DNA of 26,028 nt, from contig SZWC01003616.1 of the NCBI GenBank assembly GCA_023375785.1, positions 50,769-76,796 of the forward strand, written 5' to 3'. Below, piece by piece: positions 10,154-19,127 of the stretch. Made by a program: the position numbers and the translations under genes. The notes below the pieces were generated by a model. That model was not told where the DNA came from and did not search any database. It saw nothing but the letters and a program-made list of their open reading frames with translations. Positions within the stretch are counted from its first letter, which is position 1. Each line of letters begins with the position of its first letter. The DNA comes from Penium margaritaceum. Its lineage: Eukaryota; Streptophyta; Zygnematophyceae; Desmidiales; Peniaceae.

Positions 10154-10189
10154 CCTGGGTGCGTGACCCCTATCGGGTCGCACCCCAGG
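10154..10189. other. hairpin 1 in copia-1 LTR
   Basis: The arm CCTGGGTGCGTGACCC pairs with GGGTCGCACCCCAGG across a loop of about 5 bases, with one bulge and one mismatch. Confidence 0.8.
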
Positions 10190-10190
10190 T

Positions 10191-10229
10191 CTCGCGTGGC
10201 TCACCACATCGTGTGGTGAACCACGCGAG
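10191..10229. other. hairpin 2 in copia-1 LTR
   Basis: 18-bp arms (10191-10208 and 10212-10229) with a single mismatch around the 3-base loop TCG; it immediately follows hairpin 1. Confidence 0.88.
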
Positions 10230-10287
10230 ACACAGGTGACACAGCTCGAGTGAACGTCGAGCGTGTCCCAGAAACGTAGAGTGTAAG

Positions 10288-10301
10288 GAGACGTACGTCT
10301 C
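10288..10301. other. 14-bp perfect palindrome in copia-1 LTR
   Basis: GAGACGTACGTCTC reads the same on both strands; a related ACGTACG lies about 10 bp further right. It could bind a dimeric factor, but no function is shown. Confidence 0.75.
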
Positions 10302-10383
10302 GCAAGAAGTACGTACGAGCAGAAATCAAGGACTAAACTAGGCTGGCTAACCCAAATAGCAGTAAACGTTTGCTACTTTAACA

Positions 10384-10388
10384 TCGGC
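10384..10388. other. predicted copia-1 target-site duplication (one copy)
   Basis: TCGGC directly flanks the LTR and belongs to the interrupted gypsy RNase H codons. The partner copy should lie left of the window, beside the 3' LTR. Confidence 0.45.
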
Positions 10389-12190
10389 GACACTCTAGGA
10401 AACACCGCCATGTCTTGAACGCGTGCACGACCGCCAGCAATTCTTTCTCATGTACGGAGTAGTTGAGTTCTGGTCCTCATAGTTTTCGAGACATGTAGGC
10501 TACTAGTTGCTTGCCGTTGGTGTGGTCTTGCAAGAGGACTATGCCAATGGCTCAGTGTGACGCATCTCTGGCCATGGCGTAGTCGGCCGTTGGATCGGCT
10601 AATCGTAGGGCTGGCGCCGAGGTCAGAGCGTTACGCAAAGTGGTGAACGCTTCTTGTTCGCTATCTCTCCACCGCCACTTGTGTTCTTTTCGAGTGAAGT
10701 AGAAAAGAGGCGCTGACACCCAGACGTATTCCTGTACGAATCGCCAATAGTAATTTTAGAAACCATGGAAGACTTGAATTTCTCGGATGTTTGTGGGCGT
10801 TGGCCAATCAGCGACTGCTGCCAATTTTTCCATGGATCAGATCCATGGTGATCCGTCCACAATTGATGACGTGGCCCAAAAACTCGATCAAACGACGACC
10901 GAAGTTGCATTTTGTGAGTTTTCCAGAAAAATCCTCTTTTTGGAAACCTTAGAGGACTTTTTGAAGATGTCCACCGTGCTCCTCCGGGGTGCGGCTGTAC
11001 ACCAGAATGTCATCGAGATACACCACGACAAAATCATCGAGGTATGGTCACAAAATGTTTTTCGTTGCTGCCATGAATATTGCCGTGGCTTTCGTTAGTC
11101 CAAACGGCATTACCGTGAACTGGAAATACCCATAGTGAGTTCGGAATGCTGTCTTCTAGATGTCGGCGTCTGCCATGCGCATCTGGTGATAATAGCTACA
11201 TAAGTCGATTTTGCTAAAAATTTAAGTCCCTCAAAGCTGGTCAAAAATCTCGTCAGTTCGGGAAAGAGGGTAGCGGTTCTTGATGGTAGTGTCGTTCAAC
11301 ACCCGATAGTCCAAGCACATGCACATTTCACCGGTTTTCTTTTTTACAAACAATACTAGTGCGGTGTGTGGTGACATGGAAGGGCTGATGAACTGTTGAC
11401 CAAGCATCTCGTCGAGTTGCTTTTACAGCCCGGTCAGCTCGTGATCACCCACCCGATAGACCCCTCAAACTGCAGTTTTATTTTCCGATTTTCGTTTGAT
11501 GCGATGGCCGGTGTCTTGTTGAGGAGATAAGGTTCACGGGAACTCGTCGGGGAGGATGTTCGCAAACTCCTGGATGAGCGGTGCGCACTCTTCAGGTACT
11601 ATCGTGAATTTTGTTGATGCCGATGAGGCTGATGAGGCAGATGATGAGTCAGCTAGTGCCATTTCCACTTCTTCCATTGGCTCGAGATGTATGAGCCACA
11701 CACAAGCTCCTTGTCGTATGCAGTGCTTAGCCACGTTGAGTGGTATCGGTTGTACAGGTTGTCACTTTTTGGCTTCCATTGCTGCTTCCACCTCTGTTGC
11801 TTCCAATGTTGGTTTCCATCGTGCACGTGGAAGTTGTCATTTGGCACCGTCGATTTCCACGTACACGTCGCCATTGTTCCAGTCGACCTGCGAATTGTGC
11901 CAGTATAGGAAATCCCATCCGAGGATGATTTTGTGATCGCTCATTGGACAAAACCTCTAGACCGTTACATCCCGTACATCTCGCACTTGTAGTCATAGTG
12001 GTTCTTGAAGTCTGTTGTATTTGCAATCTCTCGTCGACGGTTTTTCCTTCAAACACCCCTGGTTTGGTTTGCAAATCCAGTTTATGGACCATGTCGTCGC
12101 TCACGAAGGTGTGTGAAGCTCCTTCATCCAATAGTGCTGGTACCGTTCCACGACTCTTGCATTCTTGAGGCTGAACGTTTAGTAGTATTG
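10384..12190 (-). pseudogene. gypsy-1 pol: protease, reverse transcriptase, partial RNase H
   Basis: Protease: ALLDEGASHTFVSDDMV, with DEGA (12117-12128) in place of the active-site D-S/T-G-A. A linker follows, including acidic LEPMEEVEMALADSSS. RT motifs in order: [43 protein letters not shown] and the catalytic YLDDILVYS (YLDD at 11009-11020), then LGHVI. The connection and RNase H region reads EQEAFTTLRNALTSAPALRLADP, HEKELLAVVHAFKTW and CFLECRR, where copia-1 interrupts it. Several in-frame stops and frame changes separate these motifs, so no protein can be made. Identity as gypsy RT is certain; the family is not determined. Confidence 0.9.
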
Positions 12191-12198
12191 CCGGTTGC

Positions 12199-13330
12199 AT
12201 GGCAGGCTATGCGGCAGCTGGATCGACCCCTACGGCTTCCATGACCAATCCGATCACGGACCCAACGGCGATAAACCAGACACACCTACCAATAGCCTCG
12301 ATGACGAGAGTAGGGACGACAGGTGGCATTGGATGACAGGCGTGAATCAACGAGGAACTGGTAAAACGGATCTCCGTGCTCGAAGGAATTAACAAACATC
12401 TGCTCCAAGAACTCAACTTCACGATGTAGGCTCTTCGCAACGCAAACGCATGTCAAGCGGTGCTCGTCAAGAGAAATTCGTAACTTTCGAGCAGCCCCAC
12501 AATTCGTCCGGCTCCATCAAAACCGTTCAATCCTGTAAAACAAAAAGGACCGAGGATTTGGATGTGGCTGAAGACTTTGGAGGTGTTCTTCAGTGTTTTT
12601 ATGGTCAATGACGATCAGAAGAGAATTGACCTCACGGCCGCGCTTTTGTGTGGCACGGCGCTAAGTTGGTGGTCTGATCTAAAGACCATCCAACGACAGC
12701 AGGAGACTGGCAGAGCATCATCAACGACCAACGGTACCCATCTCATATCGTTGACCACAGGCGTTCTACCCTTGGAGCAGATCAACCCACAGTGGCAAGA
12801 CGCGCTGACGCCACCAACCGACTAGAATGAATTCTTGTACGTAATGCTTGCACGCTTTGGATGACCGAATGAAAAGTCTGACGCACTGTACAAACTCAAG
12901 CGTCTCCATCAGCCGTCCAACGTGACAAAGTATACGTGGAGATTCCACAAGATCATCACCAGAGCAGACATCGCCCCTGAAGAACTCTGTTTTCACTACA
13001 ACAACGGCCTCAAGCGAGATATCCGGAGATCAATCACCAGTTTTGGCATCCAAACGGCTTACTACGGATGATCGCAGCAGCAGAAAGGACCGACAGCGCC
13101 AATAACACTTGGATCCAGGAATCCTATGGCTAAAGACCTCCAAACCACAATTGTCGTGGAAACCAAAAGAACCAACTGGCAGACACCGTGACTATGATAG
13201 AAGTTGACTCCGTTGACCAGAGGGATACGCAAACTTGTTACAACTGTAGAAAAGTCGGGTACATCGATCGCAACTGACGGAGCAAGCAGCAGACCAAAAA
13301 GGGGGGAAATAGCAGAAAAATGAGTCGGAT
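12199..13330 (+). pseudogene. Ty3/gypsy gag, opposite strand to gypsy-1 pol (probable inverted segment)
   Basis: From the ATG at 12199 the frame reads MAGYAAAGSTPTAS, a disordered N-terminus. It goes on with RISVLEGINKHLLQEL, WLKTLEVFFSVFMVNDDQK, LLCGTALSWWSDL (the typical gag core), then after a frame change FLYVMLARFG, SDALYKLKRLHQ, YTWRFHKI and GLKRDIRRSI. It ends with a zinc knuckle, CYNCRKVGYIDRN, where the His is Tyr and the last Cys codon is TGA (about 13234-13278). Several stops break it. It lies exactly between the gypsy-1 leader and protease but points the other way; re-inverting it would give the normal order LTR-PBS-gag-PR-RT. It could instead be part of a second element. Confidence 0.8.
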
Positions 13331-13610
13331 CATGGCAAAGGGCAGGAGTAAAAGGCGCAACTCTTGCTTGTGAGGAGAGATCTGTGCCAAACGATCACCC
13401 ATTTGAATGGCCTACATCACCATAGAGGGTTTCTGAGATTGCAAAATCTGACGAAGGATATGAGGACCCATTGCTGGTAGTCGGTTGCGTTCGCTTGCCT
13501 CACATCGTAGTCGCAAAGTGTGCGAAGTCTTTACACTCGAGATGCATCGACGGCTTGTGCAAGGTAGTCCTCCGGATGGGTAAAGTAGTCAGATGCCTCT
13601 CCAGCACTGC
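13331..13610 (-). other. gypsy-1 leader region
   Basis: 280 bp between the PBS and the gag segment with no recognised coding sequence. It contains the right-hand breakpoint of the proposed gag inversion, most likely between 13330 and 13400. Confidence 0.45.
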
Positions 13611-13625
13611 TGTACTCTGATACCA
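13611..13625 (-). promoter_or_regulatory. gypsy-1 primer-binding site
   Basis: The minus strand reads TGGTATCAGAGTACA; its first 11 bases match the complement of the initiator tRNA-Met 3' end exactly. It lies 2 bp inside an LTR ending ...TTACCA. Confidence 0.85.
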
Positions 13626-13627
13626 AG

Positions 13628-13983
13628 TGGTAAGCCGAATGGAGCGTAGGTGGTGAATAGGTAGAAGTTACAAGGGAGAATACAATATAGACATTGGGAC
13701 CCTTGAGCAATTTATAAATAACGGTAATTGTACTTTGAAAACAAGTGTCGTAATGATCAAACATATATATACAAGTGTCGAGTTACAAATGATGCATAGT
13801 TGGGGTTGTTGGTTCGATTGTCGAGCGACGCGTGTGGGGTCGCGTCGTGAGTGGTTAGATTCTAGAAGGTCCGTCTAGAAATCGGTGGTCTTCAAGAATC
13901 GACGGTGAAGATGCGACATGCATCTTTATATATCCAGATTTGTCTCGGTGTGTCAAGAAGTCAACCAAAAGGTTGTGATAACA
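13628..13983 (-). repeat. gypsy-1 5' LTR (about 356 bp)
   Basis: On the minus strand it starts TGTTATCACAACC at 13983 and ends GGCTTACCA at 13628, next to the PBS. The outer boundary is supported because integrase-like homology in the flank stops at 13989, just beyond TGTT. A TATA-like box, ATATATAAAG, is at about 13923-13932, roughly 50 bp inside the 5' end. No second LTR is in the window for comparison. Confidence 0.6.
13923..13932 (-). promoter_or_regulatory. TATA-like box in gypsy-1 LTR
   Basis: The minus strand reads GGATATATAAAGATG, a good plant-type TATA motif in the expected part of the LTR. Confidence 0.5.
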
Positions 13984-13988
13984 TTTTT

Positions 13989-14300
13989 GTAGATTTGCAA
14001 GAGTGGTCGAAGTTGTCCGAAGGTTCAGGATGATTCATGTAGGATGGGGGCAGTTGGCTGGTTTGCCCTCGGCTGTCAGAGTGAATATTGTGCTCTCGCA
14101 ACACAATGGGATGTTTGTGTAATAACAGAAATTCCCACTCGAGAAGATTAGGGACTCGTGTACGTTTGGTGTGTAACAGTTGGGAGGGTTTTTCATGGTG
14201 CTGGTGGAGTAACAAGTTTCCCCCTTATTAGCCGACGGGTGGTCACGAATGCACCTCAAGGTCAGTCGAGTCGCGATTGCTCTCAATTTCTCTCGCGACA
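13989..14300 (-). pseudogene. Ty3/gypsy integrase-like relic, inverted copy
   Basis: The segment at 13989-14165 on the minus strand aligns base by base with the plus strand at 14806-14980: both have GTCCCTAA, GAGTG, ATTTCTGTT, CTGCCC and ACTTCGACCACT at matching spacing. The homology ends where the gypsy-1 LTR begins, so gypsy-1 probably inserted here. The frame is broken and no catalytic residue can be named in this copy. Confidence 0.5.
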
Positions 14301-14630
14301 CGAGTTACTGCATGAGAGATGGATGACATGCCAAACGCAAATTCAAATGCCCAGGCATCGTCAAATCTGCATCGTATATTTTCTTCAAACACAATTGTTT
14401 TCTTTTTGGCTGTGTCTACGATAGTAGTTGCTGAGCCATCGAAAAGGGGTCACCGGACCAAAACAGGTCCGGCCGAACCTCAAACCGACACGCGACTCGG
14501 CAGTTCGCACGATGAGATTGTTATGTCAAAACTATTGACTCATCATTGGTACAGGGTCTTCATCTAAGGCCCCTTCAACACAAGCCGTAACAACTCTGCA
14601 CCGCATTGATTCCCATCAAGATTTCGCGGA
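14301..14630. other. no recognised feature
   Basis: Average composition and short ORFs without similarity I can name. It sits between two inverted integrase-like relics and may be their diverged 5' parts. Confidence 0.4.
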
Positions 14631-14639
14631 CGATCCGGA

Positions 14640-15120
14640 TGCATTGGTACAAGATGTCCTCTCGCACCGAGGCCTTGCTAAAGTCATAATAGCGCGTTTG
14701 TGTGAAATGCATTTAGCACATTTTCTAACAGATTTGAAAAGATGTTGGCCCATGCCGTCGCATTGCGTTGTCAAATTTTGGTAGAAAATGTTAAGTCCTG
14801 AACGCACACCAGTCCCTAAACTTAGTGAGTGTGCATTTCTGTTCCTACATTCATGGTCCACCGCACAACGACCTCATGATTTTTACGGCGATTGGCCGAG
14901 AGCATTTTGGCCACCTGCCCTGGCCTCCGGTGCTTTGTTCCAGATTGTTCTGACTACTTCGACCACTTTCCATATGTTCGACTCAAGTGTCGCGACTAAT
15001 ATCAATGTTTCGACATTGTTCGGTCAATTTCTCGACGGCCTCCCAATGCCCGCTTTGGTATGAGTTTGGATTATCAATTCTGAGGTCATTCGAGTCCTTT
15101 GGGGTGCATTGCGTGGTGTG
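14640..15120 (+). pseudogene. Ty3/gypsy integrase-like relic
   Basis: One frame reads RPHDFYGDW, where gypsy integrases have RPW..ISMDF. It continues with FQIVLTTSTTFHMF, where the usual motif is LVVVDRFTKMAHF, then INVSTLFGQFLDGLPMPALV, where the usual motif is A.LFL..V..LHGLP..IVSDRD, and then a position matching FTS.FW..L. Spacing between the blocks fits an integrase core, but both catalytic Asp positions are degraded and a stop follows PALV. The assignment rests on this pattern of spaced similarity, not on intact catalytic motifs. Confidence 0.5.
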
Positions 15121-15239
15121 ATTTTATTGCCTGTGGATTGGATGGAGCATTGAGAGTTATTTATCCTGCCTTATTCCCTTGATGTGATAACTCGAAATGC
15201 TGGACACTCCCTTGGACTTGTTTGTAATGTTATCCAATG

Positions 15240-15681
15240 TCATGTGATTGTCCCATCTCATGTGTCAAGTGTCTTCTGGAACATTCAACCCGGAGCCACT
15301 CATCAAATGACATCGACTCATGCCGCTTTCCTCACATTGGGGCCTGTGGTGAAGTATTCTTTGTCTGTAGTGGCTCTAGCTCGATATTACCAGTCCAAGG
15401 TGTAGATTTTGTATATTTTGTTAGTCCATCGAGTGATGTATTGCTGCACAGTGTCCTCTTTGTGCCTGTGCTTGAGGTCAGCTTGCTATCTGTTACTGCC
15501 CTGAATGATCAAGGCATGGACTTCGTTTCTCCTCGTGGCATTGACATTGTGTTGTTGTTGTTGTATAGCCATCCCATACTTTGTGGCCTTTGTTGTGACA
15601 AGTTGTATCGCGTGTCCTTGTCTGCACCATCTTTTGCCACCACTGTCGTGGTGCATGTGCATGTTACTCCCTTTTCCCCGT

Positions 15682-15721
<40 letters not shown>

Positions 15722-15860
15722 ACACACACGCTTGCTCCATCACCACATATTTCACGTGCATACAACTACCATCCATAGCTTTCTATGTTATCATCCTATT
15801 GTTGGTCTTGACCTTAGCACATTCCTTGTGCCATGCATTGCTGACAACATTGAATCACCC
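15240..15860 (+). pseudogene. copia protease/GAG-pre-integrase relic, same family as copia-2
   Basis: The segment GATHQMTSTHAAF, then a shift of frame, then VSPSSDVLLHSVLFVP, LLSVTALNDQGMDF and CDKLYRVSLSAPS, aligns along its length with copia-2 GATHHMTSVRASF, FVGPSGMLFLPDVLYVP, LLSVTLLDNQGMDF and CDKIYRVPLLAPS. After a (CA)n tract it resumes with LLHHHIFHVHTT, matching LLHRRLWHVHTD of copia-2. Its protease reads QPGATH instead of DSGATH. No stop interrupts the Trp codon that is TAG in copia-2. No LTR was found for it, so it is a fragment. Confidence 0.75.
15682..15729. repeat. (CA)n microsatellite
   Basis: About 24 CA units with a single TA interruption, inside the copia relic between its protease and integrase parts, where copia-2 has no such tract. 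Confidence 0.95.
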
Positions 15861-15899
15861 ATCAGATATCTATATGATGCAGACCTCTATAACCAATAC

Positions 15900-17702
15900 T
15901 CTTTCGTTCCATCTTGGTTAATTAATGTAAGAGCTCAAATTCAACTTTACTATGAGGGAAAATGCCTCTGCTTCTCTTTGCTGGAACAAGGAATTTATTC
16001 TCCTCGTCACAATGTTATCGTCCAAAATTTGACCCGTACGTCCTCCGACCAAATGTTGGCCCTTCAGGATCCCTCGGGAACTCTTCCAATAACTATCAAA
16101 AGCATGGCCTCCACCTTTCGCATTTCATATGTACATAGACATTGTCACCCAAATCATCATTTGGACTTCTCCCCTTCTCCAAGGGGGAGTCTTTCATAAG
16201 GCTCTTGGACCACATGGCCGAGAACTGTATGAACTGTGCCTACCACAAGTTCCCTTCCAAATCCTCCCTTTCTACACCACCCATTATGTGATCCAAATAT
16301 GTGTCCCAACTTTGCATTATCCACTACCACACTCATCCATACAAGACAAGCTGTCCAAGACGTCTGGAAGTTGGTGTGTCATCTCCATACTGAATGTCAA
16401 ATGTAAGATCCTCACCAAACTCCTAGCATCTCACCTTGCCCGTGCACTATCTTACATCACTCACGATGACCAAACCGGGTATGTAGAATGGATATGTATC
16501 TCACACTCTCTCCATCAACTATGCGATATCCATCATTATTTCATTAATAACCAAATCCCGTGCCGTTTCGTCTCCGAATCTCTCAGTTGTCAATACCTCG
16601 CCAAAGCACTTAGTCGCTTTGGCTTCCCCTATACTCAAATTCAATGGCCTTCACTCAAACACGAACACTCGCTTCTAGCTTAAAGACACCCTTACCAAAC
16701 CAGTCTCTCTCCACAATGAAATGCGCCAAGGCTTTCTGCTTCATCGTCTCCTTTTCATATGCGCTCCTGAGCCTTTCACTCACATAGTCCAATCTTCTCT
16801 CTTTGGGATCTCCACCCCATCAGACAAAAGTCCATTGTTGGCAATGTAGATGATGCCACCCATATCCCACCTTATCCATATAAAATATCTATTTCTGCTT
16901 CCATCCTTCCATTGATGCTCACTATACTTACTAATAACTGACTAATAAAGTATAGATGAATGGATCCCCTTCCCTTTGGTTCTCACATCCTTGAAATATT
17001 GTCCTCCCCGTATGTGATCCCCACAAGATCCAGCCATATTTTCGGCCATATGTTCGACCCTACACCAGATCCATTCCACACCTGAACCATATTCTTAAAC
17101 ATGTGGAAGCAGCAGGTTCCCCTATTGGCTAAATTACAGTTTCATGTGCACAAAAAAGTCACAGCCATCGACTCCTCCATGAATCCTAAATGTATCTCCT
17201 TTTCGTACACACCTCCGCCAACTTCTTGTGCCCTGCAACAGATTGCCACTGCTCCCGAATTTCCTTTCATCCAACAATGTTCGTGACCCCACCATTATAG
17301 GCCTTCACCTCTACTCACAGGCCACAGCAGTCACTCTTGGACCAAAAGGTAAATTAGGGGTTCTCCTTCCCTCTCTTCTCACGGGAGGCCAGTTTGCTAG
17401 TTTGAGTATGCATTTATTCCACGTGCAGACAATTCCCTGCATTGGATCCCAAAATTCCTTCACCTCCACTCATGTATGAAGAATTAGCCCAGTGTTTTGT
17501 TGCAAACAATCACTTGACGTGCAAGACTGATTCCTCCCCATTTTAAATTTGGCCTTTGGAATGCTGACTTTTCAACAAAACATTACTCTTGGGCAACTTG
17601 TCTAATGAGATCTTTCCTCATTCTCCTTGGCTCATCAACCCATCATCTTTGACATCCTGGATTCCATCTTTCTGTCATGGACCCGGATCCCCAGAGTAGG
17701 TC
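15900..17702 (+). pseudogene. LINE (non-LTR) retrotransposon ORF2 relic, 5'-truncated
   Basis: The order of blocks matches LINE ORF2 downstream of the endonuclease: ALQDPSGTLPITIKSMAS (usual L.D..G...T....I), FHKALGPHGRELYE (usual GKAPGPDG.P.EFY), SWCVISILNVKCKILTKLLA (usual YRPISLLN.DYKIL.K.LA), THDDQTGYV (usual H.DQTGF), LAKALSRFGFP, EMRQGFLLHRLLFICAPEP (usual GVRQGCPLSPLLF.L..EP) and GNVDDATH, where the catalytic [FY]ADD should be (about 16840-16855). Weaker similarity runs on to DILDSIFLSWTRIP at the right end. Stops and shifts are common. No endonuclease domain is visible to the left, consistent with 5' truncation during target-primed insertion. Copia-2 interrupts it at 17703. Confidence 0.75.
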
Positions 17703-17707
17703 ATTCC
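17703..17707. other. copia-2 target-site duplication, left copy
   Basis: ATTCC immediately left of the 5' LTR, identical to 24994-24998. Confidence 0.93.
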
Positions 17708-18243
17708 TGTTGGTTTATGTGTCAGATTCATGTGGTGACATCTAGCCTCGCTGCACTCTCAATTCACTGGTGCAGGTGACTGAAGAGAGGAAGGCGTTGC
17801 CACTGACTCGCCCACCGACTTGACGTGACGGCATGACATGGCAACCCCTCTGCCAAGTTGTCGAAGACCTTTACCACGTCACAGATGCATGATGCGTGCT
17901 CTTGTGGATTTTGTGATGATGCAGTGATGGATAGCTAGGGTCTCTCCCAAACCTAGTTCTTGCAGGGGTCTTGACTGAGTGTGGACCCCTGACTTGTGGG
18001 GAGAAATTAGAATTAGGTGCTGGCTCAAATCCAACCACGCTCAAGGGCAACAAGCGACAGCGAGCTCGCTGTCCGCTTGCTCGCTACCCCCAAGCACGTA
18101 ACAGCGAACACCTCATAGCTTGTTACTAGGTTTCTTCCCACTCACTTCAAACTCCCTTCTTCGAATGCATGGTTGCATTTCTTCGCACACTGCTCCGTTT
18201 GCCCTAGCCTGCTGCGTCAGTTCGTCACAGCAGTCCTAGCTAC
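17708..18243 (+). repeat. copia-2 5' LTR
   Basis: Starts TGTTGGTTTATG and ends CTAGCTAC; the expected terminal CA has been lost (TACT versus TACA in the 3' LTR). It carries about 16 extra bases (GTCCGCTTGCTCGCTA, about 18071-18086) that the 3' LTR lacks and that look like a partial duplication of the adjacent GCGAGCTCGCTG. A minus-strand ORF here recurs in the other LTR simply because the LTRs are copies. Confidence 0.93.
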
Positions 18244-18256
18244 TCGTATCAGAGCA
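18244..18256 (+). promoter_or_regulatory. copia-2 primer-binding site
   Basis: TCGTATCAGAGCA directly after the 5' LTR matches the initiator tRNA-Met complement TGGTATCAGAGC except at the start, where it is mutated. Confidence 0.85.
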
Positions 18257-19127
18257 AACTTCGTCGAAGCAGGACTGTAGGCTCTCCCGCCAATCTGCAT
18301 CCTGAGCTTAGGGTGCGACTGTCATCCTTGACGTTGCATGCAGACCCACAGCGCGTGGCATCTCACCCGTGTGGCTAAAGGATCACACGGAGTGGCAGTT
18401 TCAGCCTTCCGCGCTTCTCCCTTGCTTCCGCCCTCGCATCTCGTGGCTCTTGACCATCATGAGAGTAGCCGACAGCTCATACCCGGCATTTTTGTGCACC
18501 TCCTGCATGCTACTCTAGCCGCCCGCGCCATTGCCTTGCTATTGCCCCAGCACACAGGGACGTCCATGACACGCAACAGATGTAGTGGTCATCCATCAGA
18601 CCTATTGCCCCGGAATTCTCACTGTCACTCATTGTCGCTGGTTGTCCCTCAATCGCGTTGTTGCTATCTGCGAGGCCGCCCGTCAGTGACGCGCAACCTG
18701 CATTCTCGCAGTTCACTACAGCAGAGCTGGGCACATCTTCAGGCTTGCATTGAGCACAGCATCGGCCCTCTCCTCCGTGCCACATCAGCCCTTCCACATC
18801 GGGCACTGCATTCCACCCGCCGGTGCAGCAGCCATCTCAACAGCTGGCCGCCACCCTCAGGAGCCCAGCGTTGCATCAACGGTGTCGTTCGGTACGCTGG
18901 CGTCACGAGAGGCTCCCGGTCTACTGTCACCGAGGCCGTACTACGTGGGATGGCCTACACACCGCCGCTCTCTCTCACGCCGCGGTCACAGCAACGGCTC
19001 CGCGGCCAGGTCCCTGCCACCTCAAACCTCGCTTTCTACGTGCCAAGATACCCTCTAATTTCCCACGGCCACTGGGGCGGGGGAAACTCTTCCAAAATTT
19101 GTCTAGCAGAGCCTCCTCATCGTCACT
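18257..19127 (+). other. copia-2 leader (871 bp), no recognised gene
   Basis: Lies between PBS and gag. One frame is open from 18338 to 19138 (266 codons) and overlaps the gag start, but it shows no domain I recognise and has unremarkable Ser/His/Arg-rich composition. I treat it as leader. If real it would be an upstream ORF. Confidence 0.6.

Larger units (their letters stand above)
1..10383 (-). mobile_element. Ty1/copia LTR retrotransposon 'copia-1', left part outside the window
   Basis: On the minus strand the order is LTR (9865-10383), primer-binding site (9851-9864), a long leader, gag with a CCHC zinc knuckle, aspartic protease region, then integrase with zinc-binding and catalytic motifs. 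Integrase before reverse transcriptase is the Ty1/copia order, so the missing RT, RNase H and 3' LTR should lie to the left of position 1. The coding part has only a few visible lesions: stops at 2643-2645 and 919-921, one frameshift near 2390-2396, and a further stop at 157-159 in the proline-rich linker after integrase. The element sits inside the RNase H of a Ty3/gypsy element. What is seen: the motifs and the LTR/PBS junction. What is inferred: that the roughly 6-kb leader belongs to the element rather than being later insertions. Confidence 0.85.
9865..10383 (-). repeat. copia-1 5' LTR (519 bp)
   Basis: Ends are TGTT...AACA: the minus strand starts TGTTAAAGTAGC at 10383 and ends CATCAACA at 9865, next to the PBS. 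The right boundary is set independently, because gypsy RNase H homology (WRCFLECRR) stops exactly at 10384. The second LTR lies outside the window, so identity cannot be measured. The LTR holds a 26-bp tandem repeat, two strong hairpins and a 14-bp palindrome. I see no clear TATA box. Confidence 0.75.
10384..13983 (-). mobile_element. Ty3/gypsy element 'gypsy-1', truncated by copia-1
   Basis: The minus strand has an LTR (13628-13983), an initiator-Met-type PBS (13611-13625) and a short leader, then protease, reverse transcriptase and the start of RNase H (12190 down to 10384). The rest of RNase H, integrase and the 3' LTR must lie beyond copia-1. Gag occupies the expected place between leader and protease but is on the plus strand, see 12199-13330. 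The coding frames contain many stops and shifts, so it is an old copy. Confidence 0.75.

Noticed and set aside
10623..10910. minus-strand ORF beginning MQLRSSFDRVFG
   Set aside because: Wrong frame over the gypsy RT/RNase H connection; the homologous frame is a different, broken one.
17871..18053. minus-strand ORF seen again at 24632-24862, looking like a conserved small gene
   Set aside because: Both copies lie in the two LTRs of copia-2, so similarity comes from LTR duplication, not selection.
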